A DNA stretch of 64,000 nucleotides from Ignavibacteriaceae bacterium (GCA_023229425.1 JALNZG010000001.1:248001-312000); one strand, 5' to 3'. Shown: positions 51,630 through 61,244, counted from the stretch's first letter. Notes: a model not told the origin generated them from the sequence alone. Numbers and translations: made by a program.

Positions 51630-52646
51630 TTATTTACTCCATTTCCTTTTTATTTGATTGGATTGATATTCTAATTCAGGGAAAATAGTTGCTTCATTAA
51701 TTCCACAATAGAATAATTCTTCTTCAATACTTTCTTTTGCATCAAATGGAATTTTAATTTTAATAAGGGAATCCGCAGCAATTGATTCAATTGGAATAAT
51801 GTCTACTACTGTGTCGCCATCAACTATTTTCCCACCGTGAATTGTAAATTTTCCGTGTTGTAAAAATAGACGGTCATTTTGCTGTGCTGGAAATACTGCT
51901 ATTGGTGTTTGAATTGTTCTTTGACACCACGCATCATCTAATTCTAAAGAATTAGTTATAGAATTATTGGCTACTTTTATATTGTGTGATATATCTTTTA
52001 AAATATTTTTTATTTCGGGAAGATTTAAAAAATCTTTCAGAGTATTAATTTTGGCTAAGTTAGCTCGAATTATCACTTGAGTATTAAGATAATCATACAT
52101 ACTTCGACCCGATACAAAATCACTTTTTTCATTAAAAGAAATCGGGTCTAAAACATATAAAGCACCATCAACGTTGTTATTTTGAATTGCAAAAAATAAA
52201 GCGACTAAAAAATTAGAAGTCCAATCTAATAATCTCGTAGGCAAATTATAATGTTGCATTAATGTTAACCATTCAAAAGCACTTAGCTTTCCTTTATTCT
52301 GTGATTCTCTCAATAATAAAAATTCACGATACATTGCCATTTCATTATATTTAACATTACCAAACGTCTTTCCTTGACGAAAAATGGAAGGAATGAGACC
52401 GTGAGAAAAATCTACTTGCCCACGAAACCATAAACCAAAATTGGATATAGCTCTTTTATCAAAATGTAATTTGATATATTCTAATACTTGATTAATACTT
52501 CTTGCTTCCATAAATCTATAACCTTCAATTAATCCGCCAATAATTTCTCTCGCAACACCTGGCGGTAAAGTATTACTATTTCTCCAAGGATGATAAACAA
52601 ACCTCAGCTCATCTATCATCCTTAAAAGAGAAACATCCTTCACCAA
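51630..52646 (-). CDS. FRG-domain protein
   Basis: 338 residues. The FRG domain is seen in FGLWFRGQVDFSHGLIPSIFR (the FRG signature appears as WFRGQ), then FEWLTLMQHYNLPTRLLDWTSNFLVALFFAIQN, and a C-terminal beta region with FPAQQNDRLFLQHGKFTIHGG. FRG proteins are common in mobile and prophage regions; biochemical activity is not established. The first 15 residues are encoded by a sequence also present at 51534, so a later start is possible. Confidence 0.85.
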   Translation of the reverse strand: MVKDVSLLRMIDELRFVYHPWRNSNTLPPGVAREIIGGLIEGYRFMEARSINQVLEYIKLHFDKRAISNFGLWFRGQVDFSHGLIPSIFRQGKTFGNVKYNEMAMYREFLLLRESQNKGKLSAFEWLTLMQHYNLPTRLLDWTSNFLVALFFAIQNNNVDGALYVLDPISFNEKSDFVSGRSMYDYLNTQVIIRANLAKINTLKDFLNLPEIKNILKDISHNIKVANNSITNSLELDDAWCQRTIQTPIAVFPAQQNDRLFLQHGKFTIHGGKIVDGDTVVDIIPIESIAADSLIKIKIPFDAKESIEEELFYCGINEATIFPELEYQSNQIKRKWSK

Positions 52647-52658
52647 CAGAAGCTGCCG

Positions 52659-53033
52659 TTAAGCTTTCGGTTTTCTTACCGGTTTCTTTCTGTCCGATTT
52701 TTTAGTACCGCCGAGTTGTTCGTATTCATCGGAGTCTTCTCCAAATTCACTAACAGCCCCGGATAATACTTTTGTGGACATTTCACTAAGTTTCTTTTCC
52801 TCCGCATCAATGTCGTTGCTCAGTTCATCGGCAGCTTTTAACGCCCTGTTATAATCGCCTCTTTTGGATTCAACAAGAGCAATTTGGGCTGTCATTTCAG
52901 CAACCGTTAGCGGAGTTTTGGAATTACCGTAATTTACCGGAGCTTCCTGTTTACCATCTACCACCTGCATTCCGTTAAGCCGGCTTTCGGCTTTTTCAAC
53001 TACCGGTGATTTCGTTTTTTCTCTGTACGCCAT
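52659..53033 (-). CDS. conserved hypothetical protein with basic C-terminus
   Basis: 124 residues, largely helical and charged. The tail (DEYEQLGGTKKSDRKKPVRKPKA) and the middle (EMTAQIALVESKRGDYNRALKAADELSNDIDAEEKKL) look like a family widespread in Bacteroidota and cyanobacteria with no known function. The start is well upstream-spaced from a 42-base tandem repeat. Confidence 0.72.
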   Translation of the reverse strand: MAYREKTKSPVVEKAESRLNGMQVVDGKQEAPVNYGNSKTPLTVAEMTAQIALVESKRGDYNRALKAADELSNDIDAEEKKLSEMSTKVLSGAVSEFGEDSDEYEQLGGTKKSDRKKPVRKPKA

Positions 53034-53149
53034 ATCGCACTCCTTTATATTGTTATAGATTATTGTTAAAAGGCATCTATTTATTAAAATGCCTTGTTTT
53101 TAAGTTAAAATCGAACTTTTGCTCCTTTTTATCTCGTTTTGATTCATAG

Positions 53150-53360
53150 CAAACTAAGATAGCCAAGAACAAATGTTAGTTTGCTTCTTACCAAACTAAG
53201 ATAGCTAAGAGCCAAACTTAGTTTGCTTCTTACTAAACTAAGATAGCTAAGAGCAAATGTTCGTTTGCTTCTTACTAAACTAACATAGCTAAGAGCAAAA
53301 CTTAGTTTGACTCCTTCCAAACTAAGATAGGAAGAAACTTATCTTAGTTTATTTCCTTTC
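53150..53360. repeat. 42-base tandem repeat with palindromic units
   Basis: About four and a half copies: 53150-53191, 53192-53233, 53234-53275, 53276-53318, then a degenerate one. Each unit begins AAACTAAGATAGC and ends CTTAGTTTGCTTCTTAC, so the AAACTAAG and CTTAGTTT ends can pair. Located about 120 bases upstream of the minus-strand gene 52659-53033. Confidence 0.85.
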
Positions 53361-53393
53361 AACCAAACTAAGCAAAAAAGAAACTTTGCATTG

Positions 53394-53522
53394 CCACGAC
53401 TTTTAAGTCGTGGGATAGATGGAAAAACAAACTCATGGCTTTAGCCAAACGATAAGTCTTTTTTGTGGCTAAAGCCAGGATTTATCGTGTTGATTAGTCC
53501 ACGTCCCGAAAGCTTTCGGGAC
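53394..53522. repeat. cluster of nested palindromes
   Basis: CCACGAC..GTCGTGG (53394-53413); TGGCTTTAGCCA (53436-53447) and its complement TGGCTAAAGCCA (53466-53477), enclosed in part by ACGATAA (53449-53455) and TTATCGT (53482-53488); and the 18-base TCCCGAAAGCTTTCGGGA with flanking G and C (53503-53522). REP-like; no transposase nearby. Confidence 0.75.
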
Positions 53523-53940
53523 ATGGCAATTCACTCACAGTTTTGTATAACCAGAGTTATTTTGAATAATTTGTTTTGATTTATTGGGTTTGGGTTTAGA
53601 ACTAACTGCCCCTTGCTGAAAGCGTATTTTTGCAGTGGTACCGGCTTCTGCAATTAGTTCTCTACTTAACTGTAATTGTTTTTACAGTTAGTAATTTTTA
53701 AGTGTATGGACATCAAACAGAACCTCCTCTATTGATTTGAAAACCATTTGTTTTTTAACCCCGCTTTTAAAAGTATCTTTTAAATGCGGTTGTTGAAAGC
53801 AAAAGTAAAACAATGTTCAATAAAAAACAAAACATTTTTCTGCTATCTAAAAAAACGCATTGCATTAAATCTTACGCTAAAAAACCACAATGGAACAACA
53901 CCAGGCAACGGGGAATAGGGCTTAAAAAATTTCTTACAAG
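53523..53940. other. non-coding stretch with no recognisable feature
   Basis: 418 bases before the stop of the sigma-54 activator. T-rich low-complexity sequence with no credible reading frame or hairpin terminator seen. Confidence 0.5.
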
Positions 53941-56364
53941 TTACGTTAAATAATGTTTTATCACTTCATCTAAATAGGGATGAAATTTTTTAGGAAGATT
54001 TTTATACTTCGAGAATAATTTTTCTTTTACCACCTCGAAGTTGTGCGAGCTAACTTTAACTGCATCTTCATGGATGTTCGATAAAAAAGTGTCGAGTTTA
54101 GCTCTCACTTTTTCTAAGACTTTCTCTTCATCGGTGGCAGCAACTTCATTTATGGTTTCCTCAAAATCAAAATTATTTTTTACCAAAAGTTTAAAACAGA
54201 AACCACGGAAATTTTCTGAAATCAATGTTCTATTAACTTCAAGCTCAACGGCAATTTCACTAAACGCTGAGTGAGAAAACCCTTTTTGACGAAGCGCATC
54301 CAAAACAAGCTCTTCATAATGCAGCCGTTTTTCTTTTAAAATTTCTTCTGGTAAATCAGCAAGCTGAATGATGGTTCGCTGTTCTGCATTGGCAAAAACG
54401 AAAGCGCGTTTAAGCGCAGATTCTAATTCTCGCACATTTCCGCGCCAATCATGCTGCAATAATATTTCCATCGCCGCTTTTGAAATACCAGTGAGTTCAC
54501 TATTCTGTTTTATGATTCCTTCAACTATTTCAGGAATATCTTCTTTTCTTTCGCGCAATGGTGGTAATTGAATCGGGAATACGTTAAGTCGGTAAAATAA
54601 ATCTTCGCGGAATTTTTTCTCCTTCACCATTTGGTCAAGCTTTTTATTTGTTGCAGCTAAAATACGCACATCAACTCGAAACGTTTTTGAGGAACCGACT
54701 TTTTCAAATTCACCAATTTGTAATATCCGGAGCAGTTTCACTTGAAAGTTTTCCGACGTTTCTCCGATTTCATCTAAAAAAATAGTCCCCTTATCAGCCG
54801 CTTCAAATCTGCCAACTTTATCTGTTGCAGCCCCGGTAAAAGCTCCTTTCACATGACCAAATAATTCGCTTTCTAAAAGAGTTTCCGAGAGAGCTCCACA
54901 ATTGACTGCGACAAACGGGTTATCTTTGCGCCGACTATTTTGATGAATTGCCTTTGCGACTAATTCTTTACCGGTTCCACTTTCACCTAAAATCAAAACA
55001 GTTTCGTTTGTCGGTGCCGCTTTTTTAATAAATGCAACTACTTCGCGCATTACTTTCGAGCGAAAAAGAATTCCGTAAAAATTTTCGCTCACTTTTTGAT
55101 CTGTTTTGGATGTATAGGGCAGATCGTTTTGTTCGTGTTTGTCAAGACGAGCGATTTCCTTTTGCAGCAACTCGATTTTTTCTTTTAATTTTTCTTTTTC
55201 TTTTATTGATGCAGGATCAGAAAACTTTTTCATCTCAAGAAGTTCGTGTTCTTTTTTTGTTAACAGATGTTTTAAAGCTTCTGATTCTGAAATAGTAATT
55301 TCGAAAAGTGAATTTCGTTCAAGAACAGTAAATACAATTTCAAAAATGATTAAAGTGAAAAACGGGAGAACAAACGAAGCGAAATGAAATTCATAATTGA
55401 AAAAACTAAAAAAGATAAATTCGCTGATTAAAATAAAAGCAAAAACTGCGGCGATTATATATTCCCTTTTCCGAGTTATCTTTTCAAAAAGAATAATGAA
55501 GAGGATGAGAAAGAGGAAATGAAGAAGAACAGAAATCGGAAGTATTGATTCGTTGTAAGCGTTATTCTGTAATAAATTTGATACCGCAAACGCATGAAAA
55601 GCAATCCCCGGAAGAAATGCATCGAACGGGGAGGAAAATTTTTTTGTAAACTTTTCATCGGAAACGCCTATTAAGATAATTTTTCCCCGAAGCTGTTGCA
55701 ATTCAGGGGAGCTTTGTTTTACGAGTGAGAAAAATTCCAACAATTCATATTGGTGAAAATATTTCCATGATGAAGTGATGTTCACCTTTATTTCATCTGT
55801 TCTTTTTGAACCGGTTAATTGTTCGGCAAAAGCTTCCTCATTTCCAACTTGCAAGGGAATTTTCCCTTGTTCTAATAATCCAAGATGTCCGGTTTTAAGT
55901 GAAGGATCAATCTCTTTAAGTGAAGGAAGTTCTATCGCATCGGTTTGATAAGTATTACCCTTAAAATAAATATTTCCAGGAACTGAACTAAGAATAACAT
56001 TACCAGCAGATCTAATTTGTTTTATGAGCAAGTTATCATACATCGTTTGCATTGAGTTTCTACTACTGAAAAAGACTTCAATGCCGATTTTCTTAGCTTC
56101 AACTTTATTCAATTCATTGATGAGCAGCGCATAGTAACTTCTTTTAAGAGGCCAGCCGCCTAATTGCGCAATATCGTTTCCGGAAATATTAATGAGCACG
56201 ATGTTAGTATCTGATAAAACTTCGCCGCGAATATTCTTAAAAATATTTTCGCATATTGAGTTTGAAGAATCTGACAATCCGGTAAAAAATATTGTCGAAA
56301 CAAAAACTGTAAGCACAGCAAATATCTTTATAACAAATCGTTTGCTCCATTTAGGTCTAAACAT
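53941..56364 (-). CDS. CHASE2-domain sigma-54-dependent transcription activator
   Basis: 807 residues. N-terminal transmembrane helix, extracytoplasmic CHASE2 sensor (NIFKNIRGEVLSDTNIVLINISGNDIAQLGGWPLKRSYYALLI ... GKIILIGVSDEKFTKKFSSPFDAFLPGIAFHAFAVSNLLQ), three more helices, a coiled coil (about 355-410) and a sigma-54 AAA+ domain with Walker A GESGTGKE, GAFTGA loop and Walker B FLDEIGE. The C-terminus (HSAFSEIAVELEVNRTLISENFRG) can be a helix-turn-helix. It therefore couples a membrane-proximal signal directly to sigma-54 promoters; no separate kinase is adjacent. Confidence 0.92.
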   Translation of the reverse strand: MFRPKWSKRFVIKIFAVLTVFVSTIFFTGLSDSSNSICENIFKNIRGEVLSDTNIVLINISGNDIAQLGGWPLKRSYYALLINELNKVEAKKIGIEVFFSSRNSMQTMYDNLLIKQIRSAGNVILSSVPGNIYFKGNTYQTDAIELPSLKEIDPSLKTGHLGLLEQGKIPLQVGNEEAFAEQLTGSKRTDEIKVNITSSWKYFHQYELLEFFSLVKQSSPELQQLRGKIILIGVSDEKFTKKFSSPFDAFLPGIAFHAFAVSNLLQNNAYNESILPISVLLHFLFLILFIILFEKITRKREYIIAAVFAFILISEFIFFSFFNYEFHFASFVLPFFTLIIFEIVFTVLERNSLFEITISESEALKHLLTKKEHELLEMKKFSDPASIKEKEKLKEKIELLQKEIARLDKHEQNDLPYTSKTDQKVSENFYGILFRSKVMREVVAFIKKAAPTNETVLILGESGTGKELVAKAIHQNSRRKDNPFVAVNCGALSETLLESELFGHVKGAFTGAATDKVGRFEAADKGTIFLDEIGETSENFQVKLLRILQIGEFEKVGSSKTFRVDVRILAATNKKLDQMVKEKKFREDLFYRLNVFPIQLPPLRERKEDIPEIVEGIIKQNSELTGISKAAMEILLQHDWRGNVRELESALKRAFVFANAEQRTIIQLADLPEEILKEKRLHYEELVLDALRQKGFSHSAFSEIAVELEVNRTLISENFRGFCFKLLVKNNFDFEETINEVAATDEEKVLEKVRAKLDTFLSNIHEDAVKVSSHNFEVVKEKLFSKYKNLPKKFHPYLDEVIKHYLT

Positions 56365-56493
56365 TAATTTTCTTTAAAGAAATGATAAATAATTCATTCA
56401 TTAGTTTAAAAATATAAAGATTTCGTTTCAATTTTTAACAATACTCTTTAAAAGAATGCAAAAGTTTTATTCAATTATAATTTAAGGTTGATA

Positions 56494-58581
56494 GTGGAAA
56501 ATTTAATCCCAAATAAATTAATAAATGAGAAAAGCCCTTATTTACTTCAACACGCCTATAATCCTGTTGAATGGTATGCTTGGAATGATGAAGCTTTTAA
56601 CAAAGCTCAAGAAGAGGACAAACCGGTTTTTCTTTCCATCGGGTATTCAACATGTCATTGGTGTCATGTTATGGAAAAGGAATCGTTTGAAGATGAAGAA
56701 ATAGCCGGGTTGATGAATAAATCTTTTATCTCAATAAAAGTTGATAGAGAAGAGCGTCCGGACATTGATGCGGTTTACATGGCGGTGTGTCAAGTGCTAA
56801 CAGGCAGCGGCGGTTGGCCATTAACTATTTTAATGACTCCCGACAAGAAACCCTTTTTTGCCGGAACATATTTCCCGAAGGAAAGTAAATATGGAAGAAC
56901 CGGATTGAAGGATTTGCTGCCGAAAATTGAAAAATATTGGAAAAATGAACGGCAAGATTTACTCGCGTCCGCAAACCAAATTACCGATGCGATGCAACAG
57001 ACAACTGATTCGCGCTTTGGAAAAGATTTTACTTCTTCGATAATGGATTTGGCTTTCAGACAATACCGGGAGCGGTTCGATCATCAATTTGGTGGATTTG
57101 GAAACGCTCCCAAATTTCCAACTCCACACAATCTACTTTTTCTCCTTCGTTATTTTCATCGTACAAAAAATAATGAAGCTCTTGAAATTGTTACGAAAAC
57201 CTTAACTGAAATGCGTAAAGGCGGTATGTTCGATCAAATTGGATTTGGATTTCACCGCTACTCAACCGATAGGCAATGGCTTGTTCCTCACTTTGAAAAA
57301 ATGTTGTATGATCAAGCAATGCTTATGTTAGCCTTTACTGAAGCGTTTCAAGTAACCGGTAACGAATTATTCAAGCAAACAGTTTATGAAATTTATGAGT
57401 ATATAGATCGTGAATTGACTTCATCAAACGGCGCTTTCTTTTCTGCCGAAGATGCGGACAGCGAAGGAGAAGAAGGGAAGTTTTATCTCTGGCGAACTGA
57501 AGAAATCAGAAAAATATTGGGCAAAGATGCCGATTTATTTATCAATGTTTTTCAAGTAAAAGAAGAAGGAAATTTTCTTGAACCATTTAAAGGTGAAAAC
57601 CATGGGGAGAATATTCTTCATCTCTTAAAAACCATTCATGAATTTGCGGATGAAAACAATCTGCATAGCGAAGAATTGAATGTGAAAGTTTCACAATTGT
57701 TAAAAAAACTTTTTGAAGAAAGAGAAAAAAGAATTCATCCGCACAAGGATGATAAAATATTAACTGACTGGAACGGATTAATGATCGCTGCACTGGCAAA
57801 AGCTGGGGCTGTGTTTGATGAAGAAAAATTTGTACGCTCCGCTGAGTACTCCGTTAGATTTATTTTGGGTAACTTAAAGACGAACGATGGTTTGTTGCTA
57901 CATCGTTTTAGAGACGGTGATGCCGCGATAAACGGGAATCTTGACGATTACGCTTTTATTGTTTTTGCTTTGTTAGAATTATATGAAGCGGCTTTTAAAG
58001 TTGACTATCTTCAACAAGCTGAAAGTCTTCAAAAAGCGCTTGATAAACATTTTGCGGATGATGTATATGGAGGATATTTCTTTACTTCAGATTTTGCTGA
58101 AGAACTGATTTTTCGCCAAAAAGAAATTTACGATGGTGCAATTCCTTCCGGTAATGCTGTTACAATGCTTAATCTCTTAAAACTTGCCCGCTACACCGGC
58201 AATCTTGATTACGAAAATAAAGCGCTTGACTTGAGCCGCGCTTTCCATGAACAAGTAAAAGCAACACCGATGGGACACCCGTTTTTAATGGTAGCGCTTG
58301 AGTTTATGCTTTCCGAAAGTTGTGAAATTGTAATTGTCGGGGATGAAAAAACAGAAAAGATTCAGAATGCAATTTCAGTTTTGAGGAGAAAATTTATTCC
58401 GAATAAAATTGTTATTTGCAAAAATCCGAAAGAATCAAATGTTTTTAATGAAATTTACAACTACACAAAAAACCTTACGGAGATTAACGGTGAACCGGCT
58501 TTTTATCTCTGTAAAAATTTCACATGTGAGCTTCCGACCAATGATTTTACCGAACTATTAAATAAGCTTGGTGAAGGATAA
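56494..58581 (+). CDS. YyaL/SSP411-type thioredoxin-domain protein (DUF255)
   Basis: 695 residues from the GTG at 56494, chosen because AAGG sits about 7 bases before it and the frame then opens with the family start ENLIPNKLINEKSPYLLQHAYNPVEWY. Thioredoxin-like domain with CHWCHVMEKESFEDEEIA and IKVDREERPDIDAVYM, followed by an alpha/alpha-toroid region (LVPHFEKMLYDQAMLMLAF ... LTDWNGLMIAALAKAG). Human homologue is SPATA20. Function is poorly defined. It overlaps the next gene by one base. Confidence 0.93.
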   Translation: MENLIPNKLINEKSPYLLQHAYNPVEWYAWNDEAFNKAQEEDKPVFLSIGYSTCHWCHVMEKESFEDEEIAGLMNKSFISIKVDREERPDIDAVYMAVCQVLTGSGGWPLTILMTPDKKPFFAGTYFPKESKYGRTGLKDLLPKIEKYWKNERQDLLASANQITDAMQQTTDSRFGKDFTSSIMDLAFRQYRERFDHQFGGFGNAPKFPTPHNLLFLLRYFHRTKNNEALEIVTKTLTEMRKGGMFDQIGFGFHRYSTDRQWLVPHFEKMLYDQAMLMLAFTEAFQVTGNELFKQTVYEIYEYIDRELTSSNGAFFSAEDADSEGEEGKFYLWRTEEIRKILGKDADLFINVFQVKEEGNFLEPFKGENHGENILHLLKTIHEFADENNLHSEELNVKVSQLLKKLFEEREKRIHPHKDDKILTDWNGLMIAALAKAGAVFDEEKFVRSAEYSVRFILGNLKTNDGLLLHRFRDGDAAINGNLDDYAFIVFALLELYEAAFKVDYLQQAESLQKALDKHFADDVYGGYFFTSDFAEELIFRQKEIYDGAIPSGNAVTMLNLLKLARYTGNLDYENKALDLSRAFHEQVKATPMGHPFLMVALEFMLSESCEIVIVGDEKTEKIQNAISVLRRKFIPNKIVICKNPKESNVFNEIYNYTKNLTEINGEPAFYLCKNFTCELPTNDFTELLNKLGEG

Positions 58582-58805
58582 TGAACTTCGATGTTTCTCA
58601 AATAGGAAAAATGTTAATACTGTTTGGGGGAATTATCGTTTTTGTTGGAATACTTCTTTTGTCCTTCGGTAAAATTCCCTTCCTTGGAAAACTGCCGGGA
58701 GACATCATAATACAAAAAAAGAATTTTACTTTTTATTTCCCGATCGTGACATCAATACTATTGAGTTTGCTTATTTCTCTGTTGCTTTATCTCTTTAAAA
58801 AATAA
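58581..58805 (+). CDS. DUF2905 small membrane protein
   Basis: 74 residues with two transmembrane helices (MLILFGGIIVFVGILLLSFG, FYFPIVTSILLSLLISLLLYL) and the family loop KIPFLGKLPGDIIIQKKNFTFYFP. The ATG shares the last base of the upstream stop codon (TAATG), so it is translationally coupled to the YyaL-type gene. Confidence 0.9.
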   Translation: MNFDVSQIGKMLILFGGIIVFVGILLLSFGKIPFLGKLPGDIIIQKKNFTFYFPIVTSILLSLLISLLLYLFKK

Positions 58806-58827
58806 AAGCCCGGACAAACCTGGCTTT
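58805..58827. terminator. bidirectional terminator between convergent genes
   Basis: AAAGCCCGG, five bases, CCTGGCTTT: 9-base arms with one mismatch, between genes converging at 58805 and 58845. Confidence 0.55.
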
Positions 58828-58844
58828 ACTATTCTTAACGATTT

Positions 58845-59333
58845 TTACTTCTTCAGCAAATCCTTAATTCCATTCGCCAGAGTTTTTTTTGGAACTAATC
58901 CAACATGTTTGTCAACTATATTTCCTTTTTGATCAATTAAAAAAGAAGTTGGAATTCCGGAAACTCCGCCAAATAGTTTTGCCGTGGCTTGATCTCCATA
59001 AACGACAGTATAATTAATTCCATAATTTTTTATAAATCCAGGGACATCTGGTTTTGTGTCGGAATCGACCGAAATGCCAAGCACAACCAAATCGTTCTTA
59101 TATTCTTTTTGCAATTCGATTAAATCGGGAATTCCTTTTCTGCACGGCGGACACCAGGTCGCCCAAAAATCAATGAGCACAACTTTGTTTTTATAATCTG
59201 AAAGTTTTACGGTTTTGCCTTCAACGCTTTTAAGTGAAAATTCCGGAGCTTTTTTCACTTGCGCAAACGGGGAATCAGAAAACATAAGCATGACCAGAAC
59301 AAATAAAGTAAACGAGGCTAAAATATTTTTCAT
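58845..59333 (-). CDS. TlpA/ResA-like exported thioredoxin
   Basis: 162 residues with a signal peptide (MKNILASFTLFVLVMLMFSDSPFAQ) and the redox centre FWATWCPPCRKGIPDL, plus the cis-Pro loop GVSGIPTSFLIDQKG. The AhpC/TSA-like segment KAPEFSLKSVEGKTVKLSDYKNKVVLIDF opens the domain. Likely reduces periplasmic or cytochrome-maturation thiols. Confidence 0.92.
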   Translation of the reverse strand: MKNILASFTLFVLVMLMFSDSPFAQVKKAPEFSLKSVEGKTVKLSDYKNKVVLIDFWATWCPPCRKGIPDLIELQKEYKNDLVVLGISVDSDTKPDVPGFIKNYGINYTVVYGDQATAKLFGGVSGIPTSFLIDQKGNIVDKHVGLVPKKTLANGIKDLLKK

Positions 59334-59382
59334 AAAATTCCTTATTTAATATCCAGTATGATGATAAGAATCAGGTTCGGAT

Positions 59383-59604
59383 TCACTGGTTTGTTGATTG
59401 GACACTCTTATTATAAAATGGAGGGTATGGACCCCGTTCCGGCTCTTTCCTGGTATTATTTAAAATAAAAAAGAATAATAGAACGACCAGGAAAACAATT
59501 GTCTCTATCCGGCTTTTTAATTTGGGGTCAATTAATGGTTTTTTTTCTTGTAGCGCAGTTTTTCCTATTTGCCGCGCTTGATTTTTTTTCTTTTCTTTTG
59601 CCAT
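59383..59604 (-). CDS. small single-helix membrane protein
   Basis: 73 residues: a basic N-terminus (MAKEKKKNQARQIGKTALQEKKPLI), one transmembrane helix (IETIVFLVVLLFFFIL) and a short charged tail. No family recognised; it precedes the TlpA-like gene by about 50 bases on the same strand. Confidence 0.6.
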   Translation of the reverse strand: MAKEKKKNQARQIGKTALQEKKPLIDPKLKSRIETIVFLVVLLFFFILNNTRKEPERGPYPPFYNKSVQSTNQ

Positions 59605-59745
59605 AGTTCTTTCGAATTAAATTATAAATTCACTACAAGAAAATATAAAAATATTTTGATTAAAATTAACCTATTCTGCTTCGCCGGACTATTAAGCTTG
59701 ACCGGATTTATGTAATTTTGGATAAACCAGTTTAGGAATTATTTC

Positions 59746-61215
59746 ATGAACGACCTTCTTTTTTCGCAGTTTATCGGACCAAAGGGAGAGAATATTTCTC
59801 TTCTTCAAACTTATATCGAAAAAATTCTTATTGAACAGAAAAAGTGGCGTGCAGATTATTCTCCGGAAGATATTTCTCTTTATAAGAAAACCGAATATGA
59901 CAACAGTAAACTTACTGAAGAATTCGAAAAATTTTTAGAACGAAGCAAAAAGCATTTTCCCTTTTTTCATCCGCGATACGTTGCGCAAATGGCAAAAGAC
60001 CCGTCAATTCCGACGATACTTGGTTATTTAACGTTCATGCTTTCTAACCCGAATAATCATGCTTATGAAGGCGGTCCGGTTACTACCGAAATGGAAATGG
60101 AAGTAGTTGAACTACTCTTAAAAATGGTGGGATATAAAACCGGCTGGGGACATTTAACAAGCGGTGGTTCTCTGGCAAACATGGAAGCACTTTGGGCAGC
60201 CCGTGATTTTTATAAAAAAGGGACCGTTTACTTTTCGGAAGTTTCTCATTATTCGTGGAAACGGATTTGTAAAATTTTAAATATCGATTCGTTCAAAGAA
60301 ATTCCGGTTGATAAAAATTTTAGATTGGATTGTGACAAACTTGAAGACGAGCTCAAAAAAAATGAAGCGATGATGGTAATGGCAAATCTCGGTTCTACCG
60401 GTACAGGCAGCGTTGACGATATTGAAGTATTTCTTGAGTTGAAAAAGAAATACCAATTTCATTTACACATTGATGCCGCATACGGCGGATTTTTTAGATC
60501 GATTTTCATAGATGGAAATTATAATCCAACTACGCAAAAAACTCCGTTGAGCAATCACACAGAAAAGCAATTGCTCCTCTTGTCGGAATCCGACTCGATC
60601 ACTATTGATCCGCATAAACAAGGCTCTGTTTCTTATGGAGCCGGAGCTGTTCTTTATAAAAACGAAGAACTGCGCAACATCATTTTGAATACTGCCCCTT
60701 ACACTTATCACAAATTAGATAAACCGAATATCGGAATGTTCTCACTTGAAGGATCTCGTTCCGGGGCAACAGCTGCGGCTTGCTATTTAACGTACAAAGT
60801 AATCCCACCGAACAATACGGGAATCGGTGTGCTTTTGTCGCAAACCGTTATTGCATCGCAAAAATTTTATCAAATGATCGAGCAGAGTGAAAATTATGAT
60901 AACTTAAACTTCCCGGATTTAGATATTAATTGCTTTTTCAGGAAATCGCTTAAAAAAAATATTTCCGAAGTAAATGAACTAACGTTGGCAATTTATTCAG
61001 TTCTTTCAGTTGAAGCGGAAAAACCGGAATTCATGCTTTCAAAGTTTGTTCTTGCACCTGAAATTATAAAAACAGTTCTTCCTGAATATGAAAACCCGCA
61101 CAACGAATCCCTTATTGTGTTACGGGCGGTTTTAATGAAACATTGGTACACGATGGACGATTTTTATTATCTTAAAAAATTGATTGAAGTTTTAGAATTA
61201 AAAGCCAAACACTAA
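59746..61215 (+). CDS. group II PLP-dependent amino acid decarboxylase
   Basis: 489 residues. NNHAYEGGPVTTEMEMEVVELLLKMVGY, GWGHLTSGGSLANMEALWAAR, HLHIDAAYGGFF (PLP-Asp) and DSITIDPHKQGSVSYGAGAVLYK (Schiff-base Lys in DPHKQG) identify the aromatic/glutamate decarboxylase superfamily, also containing tyrosine and sulfinoalanine decarboxylases. Substrate cannot be set from sequence alone. Confidence 0.92.
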   Translation: MNDLLFSQFIGPKGENISLLQTYIEKILIEQKKWRADYSPEDISLYKKTEYDNSKLTEEFEKFLERSKKHFPFFHPRYVAQMAKDPSIPTILGYLTFMLSNPNNHAYEGGPVTTEMEMEVVELLLKMVGYKTGWGHLTSGGSLANMEALWAARDFYKKGTVYFSEVSHYSWKRICKILNIDSFKEIPVDKNFRLDCDKLEDELKKNEAMMVMANLGSTGTGSVDDIEVFLELKKKYQFHLHIDAAYGGFFRSIFIDGNYNPTTQKTPLSNHTEKQLLLLSESDSITIDPHKQGSVSYGAGAVLYKNEELRNIILNTAPYTYHKLDKPNIGMFSLEGSRSGATAAACYLTYKVIPPNNTGIGVLLSQTVIASQKFYQMIEQSENYDNLNFPDLDINCFFRKSLKKNISEVNELTLAIYSVLSVEAEKPEFMLSKFVLAPEIIKTVLPEYENPHNESLIVLRAVLMKHWYTMDDFYYLKKLIEVLELKAKH

Positions 61216-61244
61216 TTTTGTATTGAAGAACAGAAGAGCAAAAT

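Noticed and set aside
53150..53360. CRISPR-like appearance of the 42-base repeats
   Set aside because: Copies are directly adjacent with no spacers and no cas genes; it is a tandem repeat.
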